Source of the DNA: Nocardia terpenica
GTDB lineage: Bacteria > Actinomycetota > Actinomycetes > Mycobacteriales > Mycobacteriaceae
Direction of reading: 5' to 3'
Assembly (NCBI RefSeq): GCF_013186535.1
Contig: NZ_JABMCZ010000002.1
Span: forward strand, 372,001 to 436,000
Length of the DNA: 64,000 nucleotides
Under the pieces are notes generated by a model that saw only the letters and a list, made by a program, of their open reading frames with translations, was not told the DNA's origin and made no database searches. Shown here one piece after another: positions 54,337 to 62,874 of the stretch (within the stretch, counting starts at the first letter, position 1; the number at the start of each line of letters is the position of its first letter). Made by a program: the position numbers and the translations under genes.

Positions 54337-54367
54337 CCCACCCTTCGATCCCGCTCGCGCCCTTCAT

Positions 54368-54660
54368 GATTCCGGCGTGCTTTCGGCCGGAATCTTGCGT
54401 GAGATCCCGGCCAAAAGCACGCCGGGATCACGGTGTGGGCGCGACCGGGACCATGGGGGCGCACGACCGGGATCATCGTGAGCACGCGACCGGGATCACG
54501 GCGAGCGCACGACCGGGATCACGGTGGGGCGCACGACCGGAACCATCGTGAGCACCCGGCCGGAACCATCGTGGGGCGCACGACCGGAACCATCGTGAGC
54601 ACGCGACCGGGATCACGGCGAGCGCATGGCCGGGATCATCGTGAGCGCGCGCGGACCGGG
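54368..54660. repeat. Hairpin pair followed by array of about 22-bp units
   Basis: Copy 7 (54368-54394; arms GATTCCGGC/GCCGGAATC, loop GTGCTTTCG) and copy 8 (54403-54429; arms GATCCCGGC/GCCGGGATC, loop CAAAAGCAC) are head-to-head with an 8-base gap, exactly as copies 1 and 2. About a dozen degenerate units like CGACCGGGATCATCGTGAGC follow copy 8. The array reaches the stop of accD3 at 54662 and fills the gap to the XRE partner gene. Confidence 0.8.
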
Positions 54661-54661
54661 A

Positions 54662-56278
54662 TCATGGTGTGGGCGTGGGCAGGCCCAGGCGGCGGTAGCG
54701 GGTGTGGCGGGTGGTGCGGAGGGTGGGGAGGGGGTGGGTGCGTAGGGTGGATAGTTCTTCGGCGATGGTGGAGATCATGCGGCGGGCGAAGTCTATGGGT
54801 TCGGTTGCGGCGTCGGGGAATTCGGGGACTATGCGGTCCACTATGCCGTCGGCCAGTAGGTCGAGGGAGCGGATGCGTTGGGCGGTGGCCAGTTTCGCGG
54901 CGTGGTCGGTGTCGCGGTAGACGATGGCGCTGGCGCCCTCGGGTGGGAGGGGGGCGAGCCAGCCGTGGGTGGCGGCCAGGACGCGGTCGGCGGGGAGGAG
55001 GGCGAGTGCGCCGCCGCCGCTGCCCTGGCCCAGCAGGACCGAGACCGTGGGGGTGTCGAGGGTGACGAGATCGGCCAGGCAGCGGGCGATTTCGGGGGCG
55101 AGGCCGCGCTCCTCGGCCTCCTGCGACAGCGCCGCGCCGACGGTATCGATCACCAGCACCAGCGGGAGCCGCAGCTCCTCCGCCAGCCGCATGCTGCGCC
55201 GAGCCTCCCGCAGCGCAGCCGGGCCCATGGTGTTCTCGCCGCTCTGCCCGGCACGATCGTGACCGAATATCACGCACGGCTGGCCGCGCAGCCGGGCAAA
55301 GGCATGCACGACGGTCCGATCCGCCTCCCCTTGGCCGGTGCCACTGAGCGGGACCCGGTCCGTCACATGACGTAGTAGCTCCCGAATGCCGGGGCGATCG
55401 GGGCGACGGGAGATGCGGACGGATTCCCATGCGGGGGTGGTGTTCTCGGGGTGGGCCCCGGCCAAAAGCGTGCCGGGGACATTGGGAGGGGACGCGCCGG
55501 GGATATCGGGAGGGGGCACGCCGAGACCAACGGGAGGAGGCGCACCGGGACCAACGGGAGGGGGCGCGCCAGGGCCATGAGGTCCCGTGGGCGAATTATT
55601 GTCTCCGGCAAGGGGACTCACCACGTTCAATACTCGGTGGGCGATGCGGCGGAATATCGTGATGGGGACGACGCCGTCGATTACGCCGCTGTGGTAGAGG
55701 TTTTCGGCGGTTTGGACGCCCGGGGGGAAGGGGTGGCCGTAGAGGGCCTCGTAGACGCGGGGGCCTAGGAAGCCGATGAGGGCTCCGGGTTCGGCGAAGG
55801 TCATGTGGCCCAGGGAACCCCAGGAGGCGAAGACGCCGCCCATGGTCGGGCTGCGCAGGTAGACCAGGTACGGATGGCCGCGGGTCTTGTGGGTCGCCAC
55901 CGCGCCCGCGATCTTCACCATCTGCACGAAGGCGACGGTGCCCTCCTGCATCCGGGTGCCGCCGGAGGTCGGCGAGGCCAGCAGCGGCAGGCCGAGGTCG
56001 GTGGCCCGCTCGACCGCGGTCACGATCCGCTCGGCGGCCGCCACCCCGACCGAACCGGCCAGGAAACCGAATTCGCACGCGATCACCGCCACCCGGCGCC
56101 CGCGCAGGCGGCCCTCACCGGTCAGCACCGCCTCATCGATGCCGGTGCGCTCGGCGGCGGCCCGCAGCTCCGCGCGGTAGCCCGGCGCGGCGGCGACCTC
56201 GATCGGCGGCCGGTCCCAGCTCACGAACGAGCCGGGATCGAGCAGTCCGTCCAGCAGCTCCCGCGCCGAGATCGTCAC
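54662..56278 (-). CDS. accD3: AccD3-like acyl-CoA carboxylase carboxyltransferase with repeat linker
   Basis: 538 residues. It joins beta- and alpha-type carboxyltransferase halves in one chain as in Mycobacterium AccD3 (Rv0904c, 495 residues). The first half has PLLASPTSGGTRMQEGTVAF, TMGGVFASWGSLGHMTFAEP and GVIDGVVP. The second has GHDRAGQSGENTMGPAAL, LVIDTVGAALSQEAEERGL and GQGSGGGALALLPADRV. Both Gly-rich oxyanion regions are intact. Residues about 234-275, in the linker between halves, are repeat-encoded (GAPPPVGP type) and explain most of the extra length over AccD3. It transfers a carboxyl group from carboxybiotin to an acyl-CoA. Confidence 0.85.
   Translation of the reverse strand: MTISARELLDGLLDPGSFVSWDRPPIEVAAAPGYRAELRAAAERTGIDEAVLTGEGRLRGRRVAVIACEFGFLAGSVGVAAAERIVTAVERATDLGLPLLASPTSGGTRMQEGTVAFVQMVKIAGAVATHKTRGHPYLVYLRSPTMGGVFASWGSLGHMTFAEPGALIGFLGPRVYEALYGHPFPPGVQTAENLYHSGVIDGVVPITIFRRIAHRVLNVVSPLAGDNNSPTGPHGPGAPPPVGPGAPPPVGLGVPPPDIPGASPPNVPGTLLAGAHPENTTPAWESVRISRRPDRPGIRELLRHVTDRVPLSGTGQGEADRTVVHAFARLRGQPCVIFGHDRAGQSGENTMGPAALREARRSMRLAEELRLPLVLVIDTVGAALSQEAEERGLAPEIARCLADLVTLDTPTVSVLLGQGSGGGALALLPADRVLAATHGWLAPLPPEGASAIVYRDTDHAAKLATAQRIRSLDLLADGIVDRIVPEFPDAATEPIDFARRMISTIAEELSTLRTHPLPTLRTTRHTRYRRLGLPTPTP
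55456..55580 (-). repeat. Hairpin element with 24-bp array inside accD3
   Basis: Copy 9 (55456-55478; arms CCCCGGC/GCCGGGG, loop CAAAAGCGT) is followed by four units of 24 bases like GCCGGGGATATCGGGAGGGG. Units are eight codons long and the frame of accD3 is preserved. The outer arm bases differ from other copies (CCCC/GGGG) but still pair. Confidence 0.85.
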
Positions 56279-56315
56279 GGTCAGAGCCTAACCGGGCTCG
56301 CGGCGAATGCCTGGC

Positions 56316-56669
56316 TCACACCGCCGCGAGGGCTAGCCCGAGCGACCCGGCCGCCAGCGCGAGATACGCGCCAGGGAACGCGATATTGCGGATCACCCCG
56401 GCCCGCACGTGCACGATCATCGCGCCCACGAAGAACAGCACCAACCCACCCGCCGCCGCGATACCGATCGGCCGCGCACCCAGCAGCCCGAGCACCAGCC
56501 CGATCGCCCCCGCCGCCTTCAGTGCCCCGAGCGCCGGAACCCAGGACGGACGCAACCCCACCGCACCGGAATTCGCCAGCACGAATCCGGCGCGGGCGAA
56601 GTCGGCGACGGCCATCCCGCCATTGGCCGCGATCGCGGCGATGGTGACAGCAAGATACGCGATGTGCAT
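56316..56669 (-). CDS. DoxX-like membrane protein
   Basis: 117 residues with four hydrophobic segments (YLAVTIAAIAANGGMAVADF, SWVPALGALKAAGAIGLVLG, GIAAAGGLVLFFVGAMIVHV and AYLALAAGSLGLALAAV). ALKAAGAIGLVLGLLG is the usual conserved segment of DoxX-like family members of this size. Role unknown; some DoxX proteins take part in redox defence at the membrane. ATG 56669 was chosen because the longer frame to 56897 overlaps the terminator of the conservon genes. Confidence 0.75.
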   Translation of the reverse strand: MHIAYLAVTIAAIAANGGMAVADFARAGFVLANSGAVGLRPSWVPALGALKAAGAIGLVLGLLGARPIGIAAAGGLVLFFVGAMIVHVRAGVIRNIAFPGAYLALAAGSLGLALAAV

Positions 56670-56852
56670 CGAAACTCCCTTTCGGCCGAACAGTGGGTAA
56701 CCCCAACCTTTGTTCAGCCGTCCAGAGGCGTCCAATACCCGTGGCGATAACCGATCGGCATGGCGGCGCGGGCATGAGAAACAGCGGCCGCACCCAGCGC
56801 ACGTACGGCTACATGCACTCGGTACGGCCGCTCGAAACCGGGCGACACACCG

Positions 56853-56902
56853 GACGATCGTCGCACCGCAGCACCGGAACCCGCTGCGGGGCGACAATCG
56901 TC
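56853..56902 (-). terminator. Hairpin at the end of the conservon operon
   Basis: GACGATCGTCGC at the left and GCGACAATCGTC at the right pair over almost their whole length with an inner CCGCAG/CTGCGG stem. It overlaps the stop codon of the GTPase gene (56901) and lies after it on the minus strand. Confidence 0.5.
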
Positions 56903-57503
56903 AATACCCTTGCACGACCTTGCGCAGGGCGTACTCGGTCACCGAGACCAGCGCCTGCTTCACCGGCTCGCGGCGGCGGGCGTCGATCGACAGGATCGGC
57001 ACGTCCGCGGGCACCGCCAGGGCCTGGCGGATGTCCTCGATGGGGTAGCGGGGCGCATCGTCGAACTCGTTGATGGCCACCAGGAACGGCAGGCTGCGCG
57101 CCTCGAAGTAGTCCACCGCGGCGAAGCTGTCCTCCAGTCGGCGGGTGTCGACCAGCACCACCGCGCCGATGGCGCCGCGGATCAGGTCGTCCCACATGAA
57201 CCAGAAGCGATACTGGCCGGGTGTCCCGAATAGGTACAGCACCAGGTCATCGGCGAGGCTGATCCTGCCGAAGTCCATGGCCACCGTGGTGGTGGCCTTC
57301 GTCGGCACGGCGGCCAGACTGTCGACGCCCACACTGGCATTGGTCACCAACGCCTCGGTGCGCAGCGGAACGATCTCCGAGACCGCCCCCACCAGCGTCG
57401 TCTTACCCACACCGAAGCCACCCGCGACCACGATCTTCGCGGAGGTGGGTTTGCTGGTACGGGTATCGACCTGGGCCGTCGAATCAAATACGCCGGAGTC
57501 CAC
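56901..57503 (-). CDS. Conservon GTPase (CvnD-like)
   Basis: 200 residues. Ras-like small GTPase with P-loop GGFGVGKTTL near residue 30, switch Thr region, G3 LFGTPGQYRF and a G4-position NEFD instead of NKxD, as in other conservon GTPases. These are the last proteins of conservons: sensor kinase, roadblock protein, DUF742 protein and GTPase. It starts GTG 57503, inside the DUF742 gene by 20 bases. The assembled complex is thought to act at the membrane in the manner of a heterotrimeric G-protein system. Confidence 0.87.
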   Translation of the reverse strand: MDSGVFDSTAQVDTRTSKPTSAKIVVAGGFGVGKTTLVGAVSEIVPLRTEALVTNASVGVDSLAAVPTKATTTVAMDFGRISLADDLVLYLFGTPGQYRFWFMWDDLIRGAIGAVVLVDTRRLEDSFAAVDYFEARSLPFLVAINEFDDAPRYPIEDIRQALAVPADVPILSIDARRREPVKQALVSVTEYALRKVVQGY

Positions 57504-57858
57504 TGAGAACCCTTTCGATCAGCTCGCGACGTTCATCGTCGCTCGAATCGTCTTTCAAAGTCGCCGAAACCCGCACATGGCCTGCCTCGATGAGGTCGGC
57601 TACGAGCACTCGGGCCACCCCTATCGGAATACCCAGCCGGGCAGCCACTTCCGCGACAGATGGCGATTCTCTGCACAACTCCACGATTGACGTCTCGATG
57701 TTGGTGAGTTCGAACTGCCGCTCGAGGGCGACCGGATGCGACGCGACGAGCGCCTCCAACGCCAACTCGACCGTCGGCCGCGTACGGCCGGCGGTCAATG
57801 AGTACGGGCGGACGAGGCTGGGCTCGGCGCTTCCCAAACGCTGGTTGTCTATTTCCAT
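57484..57858 (-). CDS. DUF742 protein (CvnC-like)
   Basis: 124 residues. LVRPYSLTAGRTRPTVELAL near the start is the hallmark of DUF742, and a winged-helix follows (ETSIVELCRESPSVAEVAAR, then LGIPIGVARVLVADLIEAGH). In conservons this protein links the roadblock protein and the GTPase. The start at 57858 follows the roadblock stop by 7 bases. Confidence 0.87.
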   Translation of the reverse strand: MEIDNQRLGSAEPSLVRPYSLTAGRTRPTVELALEALVASHPVALERQFELTNIETSIVELCRESPSVAEVAARLGIPIGVARVLVADLIEAGHVRVSATLKDDSSDDERRELIERVLSGLRRI

Positions 57859-57865
57859 CCCACCA

Positions 57866-58279
57866 TCAGGAACCCATCGTGACGCGAGGCGTGGCCTGAA
57901 CTGTCTGGCCCACTCGCTCGACCAACAAAGCCATCTCGTATCCAACCTGTCCGATATCGCAGGACGTATTCGTCAGCACCGCTAGATAAGAGCCGTCGCC
58001 GACCGCCATGAGGAGTAGGTAGCCGTGTTCCATCTCGACCACCGACTGCAGCACGGTGCCGCCTTCGAACAGATTCGACACGCCGACCGAGAGGCTCGCA
58101 AGCCCCGCGGTCACAGCCGACAGCTGCTCGGCACGGTCGACGGGCAACTGCGCGCTCGCGGCCATCAACAGACCGTCCGCCGAAACCAGCACGGCGTGAG
58201 CGACGCCCGGAACCTCGTTGGCGAAGTTCGAAACCAGCCAATCCAGCTGACGGTTCGTACCACCTAGATCGGGGTTCAT
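57866..58279 (-). CDS. Roadblock/LC7-domain protein (CvnB-like)
   Basis: 137 residues, one roadblock domain: [55 protein letters not shown] and [16 protein letters not shown]. Roadblock proteins in bacteria act as GTPase partners. ATG 58279 overlaps the stop of the sensor kinase (ATGA), so all four genes are one operon. Confidence 0.88.
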   Translation of the reverse strand: MNPDLGGTNRQLDWLVSNFANEVPGVAHAVLVSADGLLMAASAQLPVDRAEQLSAVTAGLASLSVGVSNLFEGGTVLQSVVEMEHGYLLLMAVGDGSYLAVLTNTSCDIGQVGYEMALLVERVGQTVQATPRVTMGS

Positions 58280-61200
58280 CGGTCTCCTTTATCTCCGGTT
58301 AGGTTCATTGCTCTCATTGCGCGGCCATCCCGGACGCCCTGCTGGTGACGACTCAGACTTGACCTGATCGATTCGGGGTCGCGACTGCTCTGCGGTGTGC
58401 GGTCGGCGTTTCCGTTCACGCCGCCCGGCACGAGGCGGTTGCCCGGATCGCGCTGGGGCAATCCGGCCGCCGTCCGCTTCTCCGGCTGTGCCTCGATGGC
58501 TCGCCGAGCGGCCTGCCACCCTTCGTCCCCCGGTGATTCGAAGGAGGCGGCCACTTGGGACCGGTCCTGATTCGGATCCGACAGCCAGGCCGACATCATT
58601 TCGGCGAAAATGGGCGTGCCGCCCATCACCGATCCGGTGTCGTCGGCGGGCTGCAACCGGGTCTGGAAGAACGATGCCGTCTTCTGCGGATTGGACCGGA
58701 AGCTGTGCCGGCCCCGCTCGCGGCTGTCGCCGTCCGCGTCCGCCTCGGGCAGGCTCAGGCCCGGCGTCGGGGTCGGACGGGGCGGCAGGTCGGCGCCCGG
58801 CTGCCGCTGCGGCAGGCCCAGGCCGTTCGGTTCCCGCTGGGGCAGACCGTTACCGCCCGCGTCGCGCTGCGGCAGGCCGGTGCCCCCGGCCTCGCGCTGC
58901 GGGAGCCCGGCGGCACCGAGATCACGCTTGGGCAGGCCCAGACCGCTCGGATCGCGCTGGGGCAGGCCGTTTCCGGCCGGGTCGCGCCGGGGCGGCAGCC
59001 CGGCCGCACCGGAGTCGCGCTGCGGCAGGCCGCTGCCCGCATCACGCCTGGACGGAAGACCCGAATCACGCTGGTGCAGGCCACTACCCGCATCACGCCG
59101 CGGCGAACCGGACGGGCCCGCATCACGCTGCGGCAGACCGGTCGGGCCGCCCTCACGTGACGGCACACCGGTCGAACCCGCCTCGCGCTGCGGAAGTCCG
59201 GTGAGACCCCCATCGCGCGGCGGCAGACCCGTGAGGCCGCCCTCACGCGACGGCAGACCGCCGGACGAATCACGCTGCGGCGCACCACCGTCCCGCTGCG
59301 GCAGGCCCGAATCACGCTGCGGGAGACCACTTCCCGCGGAATCACGCTTGGGCAGACCCAGACCGCTCGGATCCCGCTGCGGCAGGCCCAGACCGCTCGG
59401 ATCGCGCTGCGGCAGACCATTACCCGCCGCATCACGCTGCGGAAGTCCGGTCGGACCCGCATCACGCGACGGCAGACCGGTCGAACCCGCATCACGCGAC
59501 GGCAATCCGGTCGAACCCGCGTCGCGCTGCGGCAGACCGGTCAGGCCCCCGTCGCGCGGCGGCACACCGCCGCCAACAGAATCGCGCTGCGGCAGACCGG
59601 TGAGGCCCCCGTCGCGAGTCGGCAGACCGCCGGACGAATCACGTTGCGGCGCACCACCATCGCGCTGCGGTAGGCCGGTGCCCGTCGAGTCGCGCCGCGG
59701 GCGACCCGGCAGGCCGGAATCGCGCTGGGGGAGACCGGTGAGGCCCTGCGGCAGGTCGCTGCCCGCGTCGCGCTGCGGCAGGCCGTTGGCCTCGGTGCCG
59801 CGCTGCGGGAGGTCGCCCCCGGCGGGCTCGCGCTGCGGCAGACCGCCTATGCCGGGCCGACGCGGCGGCAGGCCGTTGCGGCCCGAATCGCGCTGCGGCA
59901 GACCGGTCGCACCGTTCGCGGTGGTCTCGCCGGAGTCGCGCGAGGGCAGACCCGGCGTGGGTCGCTCGGGCGGCGCGCCGACGCCCGGCTGCGCGCTCGC
60001 GGCGGGCGGACGCTGGGGCAGGCCGCGCTGCGGCAGACCGCCGGAACCGGGCTCGCGCGGCGGCACACCACCGGCGCCCGGCTCGCGCGGCGGCACACCG
60101 GATCCCCCGGCCTGGCGCTGCGGCAGACCCGTCGGCCCCGACGGCCGCGGCGGCTGCTGGCCGCCCGCACCGGGCTGCCGTTTCAGCATGTTCGCGGCCA
60201 ACCCGGGCTGCGGGGCCGCGGGGGTACCGGAACCGGGCTGCCGCTGCGGCGGCAGGGCTCCCCCCGGCTGCGCGGGCGGCGCCAGCGGGCCGCGCGCACC
60301 CGGCTCCCGCTGGGGTAGACCCGTCTTGGCGTCCCCGCCGACCAGGCCGTGCCGGACCGTCGGCCCGTTCGCGCCCGGCTGGCGCTGCGGCAGGCCACCG
60401 GGCACCGCCGTGCCGGGCTGCCGCTGCGGCAGACCGACGGACGGGGACCCGGTGGTGGCGTTGCCGCTCGACGCGGCAGCCGTGCGGTCGGCGCCGCGGC
60501 CGCGCTCGGAACCGGCCGGAATCGGCCCGCTCACACCGGGATCCACGGTGACCATGACATTGCCGCTGGGCGTGCGGGTGACCGCGCGCATCTGCATCGA
60601 CGACAGGGTGCTCGACTGCTGCGGGGTCGGCGACTGCAGCCCCGGCACCTGCGCCGGAACGGTGACCGTGCCACCGGCCGGGGCCACGATGATGGCCTTG
60701 GGCACGTGCACGACGACGGTCACGCCCGGATCGCGGGCGGTGTCGATGGTCGGCCGCAGGCGCACGGTCAGGCCGTGCCGCTCGGCGAGCCGGCCGACGA
60801 CGAACAGACCCATGTGCCGCGCGGTGTCGGGACCGACCTCGGCGATGCTCTCCAGGCGGCGGTTGATCTCGGCCATCTCGGCCGGCGGCATGCCGATGCC
60901 GCGGTCGGCGACCTCGATGAGCAGGCCCTGATCGTGCGCCTGGGCGAAGGTGAACTTGACGTCGGTCTCCGGCGGCGAGGCCCGCAGCGCATTGTCGAGC
61001 AGCTCGGCGAACAGGTGCGCCAGGTCGGACGCGGCCGGTTCGGTGATGGCGCCGCGCGGGGTGGCGCCCAGCTTCACCCGCTCGTAGTCCTCCACCTCGG
61101 AGATGGCCGCGCGCAGCACGTCGGCGATCTCGACCGGTGCGGACTTGGTTCGCCGCTGCCGGGTACCGGCCAGAATCAGCAGGTTGTCGCCGTTGCGGCG

Positions 61201-62589
61201 CATGCGGGCGGCGAGATGGTCGAGCCGGAACAGGTTCTCCAGCAGGCGCGGGTCCTTCTCGTCGTACTCCATCGCCTCGATGAGCGAGAGCTGATGGTCG
61301 ACAAGGGACTTCGAACGCCGGGCCAGGGTCTCGAACATGTCGTTGACCTGGGTACGCATGGCGGCCTGATCGGCGGCCAGGCGTAGCGCCTGCCCGTGGA
61401 TGTCGTCCACGGCGCGGGCCAGCTGGCCGATCTCCTCCTCGGTGTGCACCGGCATCGGTTCCAGCGGAACGTCTTCGGGGCTGGCGCCGTCGCGCAGGCG
61501 CGAGACCTCGTGGCCGAGATCGTGTTCGGCGACGCGGAGGGCGGCCAGGCGCAGCTTGCGCAGCGGGACGATCAGCGAGCGCGCGATGAGCACCGCCAGC
61601 ACGAGGGCGGCGAGGATGGTGGCGACCACGATCGCGGCGTACCGGATGGCGCCGGACCGGGCATTGTCGGCCAGCGTGTTCACCCGGGCCACGATGTCGG
61701 AGCTGGACTGGCTCACGACCTTCTGATACTCCGACAGACTGTCGACCGCCGACTGCCGCAGATCCTGCAGCGGCACCTGACCCGACGCCGCCTGCGCGCC
61801 GCTGGTCATCTGAATGCGGTTGTTCACCAGCGAGGTCAGATCGGCGATGGTCGGGTCGCCGTCCTTGAAGCGGTGCGCCAGGATGCCCAGCATCTGCCGC
61901 TCGGTGTTGGCGGCGATCTGGAAGTCGCGGATGCCGTCCTTCGGGTTGCCGCGCATCGCGTCGGCCATGCCGGCGGCCTCGGAGATCAGCACCGCGCGGG
62001 TGTTCAGCGAGTCGACCAGGCGGAGCTTGGCGGCCTCGACGCCCGGGTCGGCGATGGTCGAGACGATCGCCTCCACGGTGCGGACGCTGTTCTGCCGGAT
62101 CGCCTCCTCTTGGGCGAGGGCGTCGGCGGTGGTCTTCGAGGGGGCGGAGCCGCCCTGGCGAACCCCCTTGGCATTGTTGATCATTCCGTCGATCGCGGCG
62201 CGCCCGCCGGGCACGCCGTCCAGGCGCGGGGCAGCCTTCTCGGCGGCGGCGATGGCGGCATCGAGCTGTGTGAGGTCGGCGTCCTGCACCAGCGACTGGT
62301 TCGCGCCCAGCTGGACCATCTGCTCACCGGAGATGACGGCCGACGCCGCGCTCAGACCGGTGACGGCGGGAATCGCCTCGACGTGTTGGACGGCGGTATC
62401 GAGCCTGCTCGAGTCGCTGAACTGTGCTGCGATCCTGGATGCCCCGAGCACCACCGCCACGAGGAGGGGGACGGCCAGCACCGCCGTAACCTTCCAGCGC
62501 AGGTCCCAACTGCTAAGCGCCCAACGCTTCCCGCCGGACCTAGCGGCGTCACGCATCTCCCACTCACTTTCCAAACTGGCCCCAGCCAC
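58276..62589 (-). CDS. Nitrate/nitrite-sensor-like histidine kinase of the conservon with repeat-rich C-terminus (CvnA-like)
   Basis: 1437 residues. Membrane segment near residue 35 ([20 protein letters not shown]), an extracytoplasmic NIT-type helical sensor domain of about 270 residues, second membrane segment ([20 protein letters not shown]), HAMP domain, a dimerisation helix with [18 protein letters not shown], and an ATPase domain with the N-box [16 protein letters not shown] and G-box [11 protein letters not shown]. The last 750 residues are disordered, more than half of them Gly-Leu-Pro-Gln-Arg repeats, ending with a conserved tail ([17 protein letters not shown]). Start GTG 62589 or ATG 62556 cannot be told apart. 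Confidence 0.85.
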   Translation of the reverse strand: MAGASLESEWEMRDAARSGGKRWALSSWDLRWKVTAVLAVPLLVAVVLGASRIAAQFSDSSRLDTAVQHVEAIPAVTGLSAASAVISGEQMVQLGANQSLVQDADLTQLDAAIAAAEKAAPRLDGVPGGRAAIDGMINNAKGVRQGGSAPSKTTADALAQEEAIRQNSVRTVEAIVSTIADPGVEAAKLRLVDSLNTRAVLISEAAGMADAMRGNPKDGIRDFQIAANTERQMLGILAHRFKDGDPTIADLTSLVNNRIQMTSGAQAASGQVPLQDLRQSAVDSLSEYQKVVSQSSSDIVARVNTLADNARSGAIRYAAIVVATILAALVLAVLIARSLIVPLRKLRLAALRVAEHDLGHEVSRLRDGASPEDVPLEPMPVHTEEEIGQLARAVDDIHGQALRLAADQAAMRTQVNDMFETLARRSKSLVDHQLSLIEAMEYDEKDPRLLENLFRLDHLAARMRRNGDNLLILAGTRQRRTKSAPVEIADVLRAAISEVEDYERVKLGATPRGAITEPAASDLAHLFAELLDNALRASPPETDVKFTFAQAHDQGLLIEVADRGIGMPPAEMAEINRRLESIAEVGPDTARHMGLFVVGRLAERHGLTVRLRPTIDTARDPGVTVVVHVPKAIIVAPAGGTVTVPAQVPGLQSPTPQQSSTLSSMQMRAVTRTPSGNVMVTVDPGVSGPIPAGSERGRGADRTAAASSGNATTGSPSVGLPQRQPGTAVPGGLPQRQPGANGPTVRHGLVGGDAKTGLPQREPGARGPLAPPAQPGGALPPQRQPGSGTPAAPQPGLAANMLKRQPGAGGQQPPRPSGPTGLPQRQAGGSGVPPREPGAGGVPPREPGSGGLPQRGLPQRPPAASAQPGVGAPPERPTPGLPSRDSGETTANGATGLPQRDSGRNGLPPRRPGIGGLPQREPAGGDLPQRGTEANGLPQRDAGSDLPQGLTGLPQRDSGLPGRPRRDSTGTGLPQRDGGAPQRDSSGGLPTRDGGLTGLPQRDSVGGGVPPRDGGLTGLPQRDAGSTGLPSRDAGSTGLPSRDAGPTGLPQRDAAGNGLPQRDPSGLGLPQRDPSGLGLPKRDSAGSGLPQRDSGLPQRDGGAPQRDSSGGLPSREGGLTGLPPRDGGLTGLPQREAGSTGVPSREGGPTGLPQRDAGPSGSPRRDAGSGLHQRDSGLPSRRDAGSGLPQRDSGAAGLPPRRDPAGNGLPQRDPSGLGLPKRDLGAAGLPQREAGGTGLPQRDAGGNGLPQREPNGLGLPQRQPGADLPPRPTPTPGLSLPEADADGDSRERGRHSFRSNPQKTASFFQTRLQPADDTGSVMGGTPIFAEMMSAWLSDPNQDRSQVAASFESPGDEGWQAARRAIEAQPEKRTAAGLPQRDPGNRLVPGGVNGNADRTPQSSRDPESIRSSLSRHQQGVRDGRAMRAMNLTGDKGDR
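58790..60450 (-). repeat. Coding repeats in the conservon kinase
   Basis: About 550 residues built from variants of GLPQRDxGxx, with a period near ten residues (30 bases) and variants [24 protein letters not shown] and GLPKRDS. Dozens of copies occur. The repeats keep the frame open. They appear expanded from the short L-P-x-R motif (LPRR or LPKR type) found near the C-terminus of related actinobacterial kinases. Confidence 0.85.
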
Positions 62590-62712
62590 GCGCCATCAGC
62601 GAGCCTCCACGATCGCACGCGCGGCTCGACAGGCAGAGCTGGCCGAGAACTGCGGCTGGCCGAGAAATTGCGTCCATGACGGCCGAAATATGTGACATGC
62701 GATTCTAACGGA

Positions 62713-62742
62713 TAGATAACTTCTTGTGTGACCTCTTGGCAA
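62713..62742 (-). promoter_or_regulatory. Candidate promoter of the conservon operon
   Basis: Minus strand: -35 TTGCCA (62742-62737), 18-bp spacer, -10 TATCTA (62718-62713). It lies in the 285-base gap between the kinase and the divergent acyl-CoA synthetase gene. A second -10-like TAGAAT lies a few bases downstream. Confidence 0.3.
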
Positions 62743-62874
62743 CGTCCAGCCGTTGACCTGGCGGTTTCAGACAAAATTGAAGGTCGCGGCGTCCGCCCGG
62801 ACGTCGCGTGAAGTCTGCCACAATCAGGCTGATCTATCGAGGCGGGCGTCGAAGCGAGGCAGGGAGTCACACGG

